Below, piece after piece: positions 20,678-32,624 of a stretch of 64,000 nt of DNA. Source of the stretch: Portunus trituberculatus (Eukaryota > Arthropoda > Malacostraca > Decapoda > Portunidae); NCBI RefSeq assembly GCF_017591435.1, contig NC_059287.1, positions 10,779,696 to 10,843,695 on the forward strand. Direction: 5' to 3'. Position numbers and translations under genes: made by a program. Position 1 is the stretch's first letter, and each line of letters opens with the position of its first letter. The notes below the pieces were generated by a model. That model was not told the origin of the DNA, did no database searches, and worked only from the letters and a program-made list of their open reading frames with translations.

Positions 20678-21346
20678 TTACTGGGCCATTTAGTGTTCTA
20701 GTCATTAACTTAACATTTATGCACATCGTACAAATACAGTATATACACTAATTACTTAAATGATACTCTATAAAATAGCCTATCAATTATTTACACAACT
20801 CTGGGCTCTAGGTGCCTCCTCAGTTATTTATGTCGTAATTTTCAACTGAAAACTGGAGTTTGTTGGATTAACTTAAGTTAGCTTGTAAGTAATAAAATAA
20901 TGCCCCAGGTATTTCAGCATATTGGAAAAATATCTTACTATGAAGTAAAGCAGTTTGGACTGTGTTCCTTTGCATTTCAGGCTCAGGACTATTTCTTATG
21001 TTGTAAAGGAAACCCAGGATAAAATGTGGTATTTTCTTTGAAGGATCCAAAAATATCTATATATGTACACTTTTATGGAGCAATCACTAATTTACAGGAA
21101 AGTATGTAATATGCACTGACTGACTGACAGTAATCTTGTATGCCCAAAATGCCACAGGAAATGTATTATTAAAAATGCATATTACTCTTATTTGTTATAG
21201 TTTCAGTGGTCTAGTCTTACCTAAGACACCAATTTATCATAAATATTAGGTAAGTGGCTGAACCTTCCCACATCCAGTGAACTGTAAGAATGCCAACACG
21301 TTCTACTATTACTCACACTATTTGGTAAAGGAGGGGAGGAAGTGCC

Positions 21347-24300
21347 CTACGTGAAGGAGAGTCCCCTCTTCATGAGCGTGGCCTGGTATCGGGCCTGGGC
21401 GGGGTTGACCAGGGCCAGCAGCTGCTGCACCAGGTCGTGTATCTTGAGGGAGGGGCCAACCTTCATTCCTGTGAGGCCCATCACTTCATTCTGGGACAGT
21501 GTCAGGAGCTTGGAGCCGTGGATGTTCTGTGGCAGCAAGACAATGTGTGGTGAGATTACTATTAAACATTATGGCATTTCAAACAAATTTGCATAATTTG
21601 ACATCTGTGAGGAACAGCTATAAGGTAGTCACCATTGACCATTACGCAAGGCATAACTGGTGCACACTTACTTGTGATATAAAATTGTCACAATAAGCCC
21701 CACAGTCGTTAGTCTTGAGGAACTCGGCGACGTCTTGAGGTGTCCACAGCTTGGGCCGAACCTTTGATCCGTCCTTCACTGGGCCGTCAATGAGCCTTGG
21801 AATAAAGTATTTAGTTTCACTCTCACTCTGTGTTGCTGACACAAGGGACACTTGAGGATTGGTGGACACTTGTTGGGTGACTGTGGATGTTACAACTGGA
21901 GACTGGGATGTTGTCTTATCCTGCTGAAGACTGCCATTTTTCTGAGAGGAAAGCTGCCCAGGAACTTGGGACTTGATCAAGTCTCTAGGATTTCCTGAGG
22001 TACTGGCTTTTATACTGGTGGTGAAGGGGACAGTCTGTGTGGCCGAGCCCTTGACTGTGGATGACTCATTGACTGTCTGGGCAACTTGCTGTATTGTACT
22101 ATTGGAACATACATTTCTCACATTTCTCATGGGTTCAATTCTGCTCTGCAAGTTTGGTGATGCATTTGAATAGCAAGTGTTGTCTTCTGCACTAGGCTGA
22201 TCAAACTGAATAGGATGGCTTGTGAAATTCCCCATTTTAGTTTCTGACACAGAGGAAGGAGTGAAGCTTGCATTGGACAAATCCCCAGGCAGACTCGATG
22301 GAGGTGTAGACGAAGCAGCTGATGATGGATTGCACGACTTCTCGTCCACGTCCCAAGCCTCCCCAGAGCTTTCGTTGCCGTCCAGTGAGGCGACGCCTGA
22401 TGATGTTTCATCTGCAACATTAAAGAGGATTTAAGGATCTCAAAACAAGGCAACATGTCTATTTCATATATTAGCATGTTTTGTGGTGTCAAACAAAAGG
22501 TCTTGGTTTCAGAATGCAAGGAGTGTACAGCTACTGAACTATATCAGTGTTCTGTGGTGGACCCACACAGTCCAGTGTTGAGCAGGAGTCATACCATATT
22601 TACTCTTCAACAATGAACCATCCAATATGCAGACAACAGTCTCTTAGATTGGTGTCACATCTGATTATGATAATCACAGAAGGCATCACAAATTTGCACA
22701 GCAATTTCTTTTTAGTGACAAGTTCAAACCTGAGATATCCTCCTCATCTGACTGGTTGTAGGAGCCTGTGAGAGTCCTCGCTCGGGTGGACCTCACAGGG
22801 AGAGTCTTAGTGTTACTGGCAGTAGTAGAGAGAGTGCTAGCGGCCCTGGGAGATCGTCTGGCATCTTTTTTGTTGTGGCTTCGATGGACTCTGGGAGCTG
22901 ACGAGCTCTCTTCTTCGATCGGTAAGAAGTCTGCCCAAAACAGACAGAATGATATGAAGCTATATGGACCAATTCATCAGTGTTATCTGGACGCCTAAAT
23001 GTTTCGGGGAAAAATGCATGAAATCTTTGAATGAATGCCACACTTTAGGTAGTGATATCTTCCATTTTGAGCAGACTCCAAAGACGGACAATGATTTTAT
23101 TTGAGTGATTTTTGCGAGCTTAATATTTTGAACAATAACCAACCAGTCAACTTCAGGTACACCTGGTGGTCTCAAATCAGGCAACATCTGCAACAGAGCA
23201 AGAAGGGCCAGTCAGGCCTCCAGCTTCAACATGAAAGCCCTTGCTAGACCACACACAAGAGAGAGAAGCTACAGTGAAAGCCTGCTGTTATTCATTTATT
23301 TATTTGATACAGAATATTTGTACTTCAGGAAGGTCTTTAATAAAATTCACATGCATGTGTTTGGAGCACCCTAAACACATCATGGAGTTAACTTTTTACA
23401 GCACAGCTGATGGTGTGCATAAAATTGACCTTTGAGATCATCTTTGATAGAAGAAAAGCAACACATGGCCATAAATGGTCCACTTATCCAAGTCACATGT
23501 ATGATGGCTGCAGGCAGGATACTATAAGATGCAGGAGGTAAGAAGCAATATCATATCCAGTACACTTTCCAATGATCCTCTTTGACATCATACCTGTGTT
23601 ATGTGTGTGGAAATGAGATGTACCATATGGAGATGAACTTGTAGCAGTAAATATAAGACAGCAGTCTAACCATGAAGTAAAATCTTTTAAAAATGAGTGT
23701 GGCACATCTTCCAATGTTATAAAATTCCTCAGCAGAAACTAGCAGTTTTGGAGCGTACAGTGCAACAACTGTTAAATGAAAGATGGATACAAACCTGCTC
23801 ACAGATGTCATGGTGAAGGCAGCAAATGTAAAGTGTTTGCAGAAGCACTGGTAAAGGAGTTTTCATACCATTTGCTGGCCTTATGTAATGGGGAATGCAT
23901 AAGATGAAGTTTTCAAAGGGAGAAAAATTACAGTAATTATTATTGAGAAGGTGCAGAAAATATGGCAGACTATCAAAACTGATGAATAGTAATGTGTATT
24001 AAGAAAGATGCTGTAACAAATGATAAATAAAAGATCTACACATCTGGTATGAGAAAGAACATTATGTGGAGTGAAGTAAGTTTTCCAAAGCCACATCCTG
24101 GGAAGATTTGGTCACCTGAAGAGATTGAGACTATAGACATCATGAGAGAGTAAGATGGAGGCTATAGATGTAAACTTTTAAGAGCATATGAAAACTTGGC
24201 ATAATTAAGAGCACATGGTTGGGAAAGCCAGGAGACTATAAGAAAGTAAGAAGGTATGAGAAAGAGCAAGTGAATATTTCTGCTGTAGCCATCCTGTAGC

Positions 24301-27300
24301 GAATAACAAGAAACAGATAAAAACACTTATTTAAATAGATAAAGTAAGACATGTAGAAACTTATAACTAGCCAGACAGCAAAACCAGGCAAGCCCCAACA
24401 AGTTGAGAACAGAAAGTAATAAAGATGGTTAGTTCCTGTATTGCCTCAGATTCAGTGCAAAACCCAGGATACAGAAAGAGTACAAGCCTAAGGTGGGGTA
24501 GGAGCAGCTCACCTGAATTCTCATTTTCGATGGGCTTGATGTGCGGGGTGGGTGACTCGTCGTATCCTGTCTCACCCTGGTTCCTTTCTTTGGGTGGGCG
24601 GCCTCTTCGCTTCTGGGCAAGTGCTGAATTGCCATTGGTGTTCATGCTGCCACTGCCCACCTTACCCAGCTTCTTGTTCCCCATGGGTCGCCCCCGTCGC
24701 CCAGGCTTCCCATACTTCCACCCACCTTTTGGTTTTCTCTTTGGCACTTGTGGTGTAAGAACTGTAAGGGACGTGCAGAGGACTGATGGAGGTTTGAAAA
24801 GATATCCAAATTGGTTTTCTGTCATGTCATGCAAATATATACAACTTCCTTCTGTCTGTATCTAGACTAAGATATACAAGTTTCCCCTAAAAATTATGAC
24901 ACTTTAGCATTATATCTATTTCATGTGAGCTTTTTGCAGGCTTTACATTTTTTATCAGTTTCCCATATGCTTTTCACATAGTCTTTAATGGTGTTTGCTG
25001 TTATACCTTCAGACTTTGGTCCCTCCAGTCTGTAGCCAGACATGTCACACCAGCCAACAGGATAGATATCAGGGGACTGGTAGTCAATCCACTGGTCAAA
25101 ATCACTTTCCCAGCCATCAAAGTGCACCTTCAGTAGTCTTCCCTTCACCTGCTTCACTGTGGCCACACAAACCAGCCGTGGATCCATCAAATCTGCCGAC
25201 TCCAGAGCCATCCCTTCCTCAAAGCCATGAGTGGGCACTTCCTGAAATACATCACAAAAATGCATAGCCCAAAGCCATCACAGTTACAATGATCTCCCTT
25301 TTAATCACTACTTTTACAATAGTATACCTGCAGGCCTTAAATAGAATGTGCATGAAAAAAATTAAAGTCAAGCACTAATCATTAATAAAACCATAACAAC
25401 CACTTACACACACACACCACGTAGTGTAGGGGTTAGCACGCTCTACTCACAATCGAGAGGCCCGAATTTGAGTCCTGGCGTGGTGAGGCAAATGGGCAAG
25501 CCTCTTAATGTGTGGCCCCTGTTCACCTAGCAGTAAATAGGTACGGGATGTAACTCGAGGGGTTGTGGCCTCGCTTTCCCGGTGTGTGGAGTGTGTTGTG
25601 GTCTCAGTCCTACCCGAAGATCGGTCTATGAGCTCTGAGCTCGCTCCGTAATGGGGAAGACTGGCTGGGTGACCAGCAGGCGACCGAGGTGAATTACACA
25701 CACATACACACACACACATACTCAGTTCTTTTAACTCCCAATGGAAAGGGATAATCTGGGTTTTCAAAATACTTATCTTCCTAATTTTGGCTGACTCTTT
25801 TGATATTTCTATTTGAACTGACACCTTAATGCCCCTCTTTTCAATCTTTTGCTGTTTGTTAGCTTTGGCTAGTGACCCTAACATTAGAAAAAATAATGAT
25901 AATAATAAGAAGAATAAGATAAAGAATAAGAAAGAAGAAAGACTACCAAATCACAAAGATCCCAGTGGTTGCTCACCCTGTTGAAGAGGGATGGCGGTGC
26001 AGCAGTGGCCTGAGTCTTCTTGAGGTATGTAAACCAGGAGAACTGTCCCTCATAGCCCCGGGGAGGCGTCAGGGGGATGTTGTGCATCTCGCAAAAGCCA
26101 GCAGGAAAGATACAGGGGGAGGTTGCATGGTAGCAGAACCAGTCAGAACATGTGTCGTCTGATTCATAGCTGTCTATCCTTATCATGAGGTAGTTGTTGT
26201 GTAGGACCTGCAGGGAAGGCAAGGGTTAGTGGCAACAATGCATATGGAATCAACAATCTAATTTCAAGGACACCAGTGAAAAAGAAAAAATATGATAGAG
26301 GACTTTTTTTGGAGGTAAGGCAGCATGGGTGAGTTGCAACAATGGGTATGGAATCAACTTTATAAATCTAATTCCAATGACACCAGTGAACAAGAAAGCT
26401 ATGACACAGAGAACTTTTTGGAGATCAGGCACAATGAGTTTGTAGCAAAAGTGGATGCAGATTCAACTTAAAAAATTTAATTCCAATGATACCAGTGAAC
26501 GAGAAGAAAATAAGACAGAGGATTTTTTTGCAGACATGACAAGTTGTACCTTCATTATCGTTGCCACACAGATTGCAGATAAGTTGAGAGGATCGATGGC
26601 TTCCAGTTTCATCCCCTCTGCAAAAGTCGTCTTGGCATTCCGAAGATAGGCAGGCAAGGGGGTTGCAACGAACAGCTCAGGTGGGGCGTCATTGGGGTCG
26701 TAGGTGCCACGGATGCACTTTTCATGGTAGGATTGGCTTGCTACTATCTCATGGCCCACCTCCCTTGACCAGCCCACCGGGTGAATGATGGGAGCGTCCT
26801 CATGGCACCAGAATCCTGCAGAGGCAACAAGCATCTTCCATTATCTGGTGACTGGGTCATCAACATGATATACCTCATTTAAAGGCCACGAGTCTAGAAG
26901 CATATAAGCACTGATTTTTTTTTCTTTTTTATGTAAGAGAAGAAATCTGGCCAAGGGCAATAAAAATTATCAAACAAAAAAGGCCCACTGAGATGCCAGT
27001 CTCCGAGCCGGTAGGAGAGAATTATCCAAAAGAAAGGGATAAAATTCTTGTGTGTTGTAATAAGCAATCAAAACATAGACTTATCCCAATCAAAGAACAT
27101 TTAACTTGAGACTGAAGTAATCTTGTCCATATTCACAAATGCAAATTAACATTTATGAATATCTAAAAACATTTACCTAAAATGAAATAAAAATGCATAA
27201 AAAATTAACATATAACTACAATTTACAAACAGCTTTTCTGAAACAAGGTTAATTTGTAAATCCCAATTGACCAACACTGTATGACTATTGTACACTGCAC

Positions 27301-28171
27301 AACACACGTCTGTGGTGAGTGGTAAGGTGTGTCAGTGGTCCATTTGAGCAGTTGTTCCTTACCGTTGTCGTCAGGAGGTGCTCCGTGATACCTGAGGTGC
27401 AGACGCTTCCCCACAACCTCCGTCACTGTAGCCACTCTCATTTGTGCAATTCTGTTCTTATCCACAACTTCAAGGTTAAGCCCCGGCCTGAGCAGAACAT
27501 GAAAAAAAAACATTTACATTCTGAACATTTCAACATCTATCACCTTTTTTTTTTTCTATTATCTATGAGGGGTAACCTGGCCAGGAATAAAAAAAAATAT
27601 TTAGATAAAAGGCCCACTTAGATGCCAGTCCCTGAGTAAGTCTGAGAGAATTACCCAAAAGAATAGGATAAATGTCTTGACATCCCCCTTTAAAATGAGT
27701 TCAGGTCATATGTAGATGGAAATACAGAGGCCGGTAGAGAGTTCCAGAGTTTATCTAAGAAAGGTATGAATGATTAAGAGTACTGAATAACTCTTGCATT
27801 ACCTGCTTTACCCAAGGCCAATAAAGATTATCAATCCAACTCTCTCTCTCTCTCTGTGACACCTCACAACTTCTGATTGTGTCCCTCAAGGTGGTTATGA
27901 CAGAGGACCATCAAGACACTCCCTCCTTGCTTGAGTCTATGGAAACCCTTGTAATAACACACTCAAAAAAACATCTGGCACAACATTCCTCACAACAGAA
28001 TATATCCTATTTGTCACTAAGCAACTCATGTCTATCAAGATGGGCAGAAATATTTAGTACTATGAATCATAGTTTGTGTAAATATATAAACATAAAAAAA
28101 TCATGCAAAAAAAATTTTGTTTATTGATTGCTATACTTAAGACAGCTTACTGGAGCAACAAAGAAGACCTC

Positions 28172-28228
<57 letters not shown>

Positions 28229-28902
28229 TTACCTAGTTGTAGTTTTACAGGGCCTGGGCTTTATGCTCGTGTGGCCCCGTCTCCATATCTACACTTATCC
28301 AATCTTACTTTAAAAGTAAGCACACTCGTTGCAGACACTACTTCATTTAAACTGTTCAACGTCTCAGTACATCTTTGCGGGAAACTGTATTTTTTAACAT
28401 ATCTCAGACATCTTCCTTTTCTCAGCTTTTTACTATGCGATCTTGTGCTTTGAATGTCATACTCTTCTCTCAGGATCAGTTTCTCATTATCCACTTGGTT
28501 CATTTCGTTGATCAATTTATAAACTTGTATCAGATCTCTCTCCCTTCTTTGTTCCAGGGTTGGTAGATCCATAGCCTTAAGTCTCTCCTCATATGTCATC
28601 CCTTCAAATTCTGGAACCATTCTTGTAGCCATTTTTTGTAGTCTCTCCAACTTACTTATGTGTTTCTTTTTATGAGGAGTCCACACTACTCCTGCATATT
28701 CCAATCTGGATCTTATTATAGTACTTATCAATTTCTTCATCATTTTTTTGTCCATGTAGTGAAATGCTACTCCAATATTCCTTAGCAAATTATATGTTTC
28801 TTTAAAAATTCTATCAATATAGCTTACCAATTGACTGTTTTCTTCCATTGTCACTCCTAAGTCCTTTTCCTTTTTTACTTTCTCCAGTTCTACTCCATCT
28901 CC

Positions 28903-28977
<75 letters not shown>

Positions 28978-31900
28978 CAACAGTGGCCTGCTATGGACCT
29001 GACCCACCTGAACCGGGACTTCTGACTCTCCACAACACGGGACACAAAGTTGGTAGGCAGTGTGCGTGCACCAGTGAGCCGGCGCATGAGGAACTCCTTC
29101 CAGTCCTTGTACTTGTGCTGGATGCTGCGCGGAGGGATGAGTGGCCGGCCTTGCGTGGCACACCAACCCACCGGATGCACCTCCTCTGAGCACAAGTCCA
29201 CCCAGAAATCCTTGGAACTGTCCTCTACGAAGCCTTCAAATCGCAGCTTGGCTTTGAATCCTGCAAGGTGTCATGAAGCTTTAGTGAAGTACAGGATTGC
29301 TCAAGAAAGCTGCATCTACCAAAGTTGTCTCCAAAAAGCATGGTGACTGAGACATGATACTATTTTCATATTCACACTCATTCACATCACTCTAATCACT
29401 TAGTGCCTAATGTTAAAGAGGAGGCACTCTGACCTTCACTTAATGGAGAACAGTTGCACAATCCATTAAAACATTCATAAGCTTACAATTTAAGGTTAAG
29501 AAAACCATAAAAAATTATAAATACAAATACAAAACAAAAAATCTTTATAAAAATTTCAATGATTGTGCAATTGTTTTTTTTGTTTCTTAGCCTTACCTCC
29601 TATAGCAATGACAGTGGCCACCCAGTAGGCATCCTTGGTGACCCCCTCCTCCCCACATCCCACTTCCACCTTCATGCCGGCACTCATCTGGTCCCAGCAC
29701 TCAGCCATGGGAGCCTACACAGGGATCACAGACAAAGGAATTAAGAGCTTCTCATCTTCCAAAACTACTTTCCAACTTCTATTATTAAGATTCCTCAGTT
29801 TCCCTTTTATAATTTGACATTTTCCATCATGCACAGTCAATTAAATTTTGTCTAAACTTTAGAGGGGCACTGGCCAAGCACAACACAAAGAGCAAAAATA
29901 AAAAAGACCAACAACCAACTGAGGTGCCAGTCCCTAAAGAAAGATTAAATGTCTTAAAATCTCCCTTTGAAAGAGCTCAAGTCAGAGCAAAGAAGCAATA
30001 CAGAAGCAGACAAATTCAAGTTTCAAAATTATTTAATATCATATATTGGAAATATGTCTCAAGTATAAAAAAAAATAAATAAAAAAAAAAAGTTAACTTA
30101 CATGTTTAAAACAACTAACAGGAACAGCTTTGAAGTTGGAATCATCCAGGTAAGAAGAGGCCCACGAAAATGTTCCTTCTAGGTCCACCGTAGACTCTGA
30201 TGGGGGAAGGTACGTAGGGGAGGACAAGGTTTCCTGGGGCACTGTGACAGGCTGAGGCTGCACCACCTGGCTAGGCTTGGTGATCGTTGAGCCGCCTTGG
30301 GGCAATACCTCAGGAGATAAAGGAGGAACCTGGTTGACAATTTGCTGCAATAGGAAAACATCATCATTACCACCAGTCTCACAGGCTGCCTTATCCCCAA
30401 TCTATTCTTAACAATTCCAGAAAAACTTATTTCATTTACTTTTCATCCACCTTCCTTTATCATCCCTAGATAAGAGTCAAATCACAAAAATGAAATAGCT
30501 AAAAACTCTTGCAAAGATGTTCTAAAACTAATGAAACTTCTGTAGAAATATACAAGTACATGCACAGGTTTTCACTCACAGCAGTCACTGCAAACTGGGA
30601 AAGGCACAGCACAACACATTCAACACTTTACAACATAACTCTTTAGCAGAGCACAAGCCTTCAGGCCTTCAATACTTTACCTCAGGTGTTGGCAGCACAA
30701 CCTTGGCAGGTTCTTCAGGGACTTCCTTCTCCATCTGCCGGGCCACAGCCAGAGCCTGCGATGGGGGCAGCGGTCCACGAGCACATGACAAACTGCAGAA
30801 CTTTCTCTCCTTCCCATAAAATGCATGTTTGACTCCAATGGCTCCACACTTCTCACAAACCGCTGTTGCAAAGTAGAGGTTGGGACATGGTGTAAATACC
30901 TGCCTATAGTTCACTCTACCTCCAGGAACTTTGTCTATGTAATACAGTAATATACATACATTCTGATCCAGAGTGTGTTAACCCCAAAAGGACCGGAGGC
31001 AGCTACAGCTGCTTTATCAGCCAAGGACCAGAGGTAGAGGTGGTTATTACAACTACTTTTTAAAGTTTAGTCTTTGTTAACACTGCTTGCGAGCTATTTA
31101 GGCTAATCTCTATCTCTGCTTTGCTTTCACCACAAGCAAACACAGTGATAGTGATTCTGACTAACCTGATTCTCTGCCCACACCCTCATGCCCCCTGGAC
31201 CTCAACGCCCTGTGTGTTACCCACTCCCACTTGACCACTTGCTGTATGTCTTGAAAGGGAGAGAGTGCAATGGGGTAGGAATTCTATAAAAGTGCTTAAA
31301 AAGCATTGAGCACTCACAGCACCTGTTTCCATTAGGTGCTAACCATTTCTAGTCAGGGGAAGCAGATGCACTCCTTCCAAAAGTCTGCTTTTCATCTCAT
31401 TGTCTCTCCATATCCACTCCATGTACACATATGAATGGCATTGTTGGAGAGGAAGACTAAGTTAAGTTCAAAGTCTATTTTATTTCCTCTTCCACTGCAG
31501 GCTACGTTTAAGATAAGTGTGAATGCAAACTACTTTCAACATTTAGCGCTGCAGAACCAGTTTCGGCAGGACAAAAATCATCACCACCACCGCCAGTCCT
31601 TTAGGGGTTAAAGTAGCAGGAGTAAGAACATTTACTTATCAGTTCGAAAGGCCTTGTAAAGTCTTGAGAAGTGGCCTTACCCATTCCTTCCCGCATGATG
31701 GGAATAGCACTCAAGTCTGTGTCTTTCTGGTAAGCTATTGGAGTTTTCAACTTCAGTGCTGGGTGTTGGTGAACCTGGAGAGCAAAAACATATTTCTTAT
31801 GTAAAAAAATTATAACTTTTTACCTTCTTGTCTGTTAAAACTTATCATCTTAGGTATCAAGTACACAATAGGATGGCAATCAAATACTACACAGAGAAAT

Positions 31901-32589
31901 AGTAACTCTGCCCTTTGTAAATGGAGAGACAATGTATTTGCATTCTTTACAAAGACAGAAGACAGACACTCCAAATTTCCTTGAGTATAAATACTAACAT
32001 CTACATTACTATGGTTTGAGCAAGTACACCAGAGAAGAACTTAGGTTTCTGAGAATATATAGGAATGAGGAACTAAAGAGCACCTCTGGTTCCTGCTGAT
32101 ATTTTTGCACAATAACAGAGGAGTGCACCAAGGGATGAGGTGCATTTGAAGCCTCACTCAACACACAGGTGCATGGGGACACACACCTTTGGCTTCTTGG
32201 ACTTAGGCATGGGCGGCGGAGACTCATCCGGGTGCTCCACCATGCCAGGCTCCGTGATTGGTGGAGTGCCCTGCTGCTGCATCACCTGGCTGCTGGAGGA
32301 GTCCTCATCGTACCCATCGTAGGCCTCATACATGTATTCTGGCTGGCTCACGTAGTCACCGGTGTTAGGGTCATACAACTAAGCCACAGAGGAAAATAAA
32401 TTGCTTAACGCTCAGCCAATAAGTCATACATCACCAGGTATTCACATGTCTGAGTACTGGATGTATGAATTTACAAACATCTAATTTACACACTTCTAAT
32501 GTTACAAATCAAATCAGGTAGTTTGTCACTGGTCTCAATTCATGAGTGCAGAATTGCATTGTACTGGAAAACACCTTGACAATTACTTG

Positions 32590-32624
<35 letters not shown>

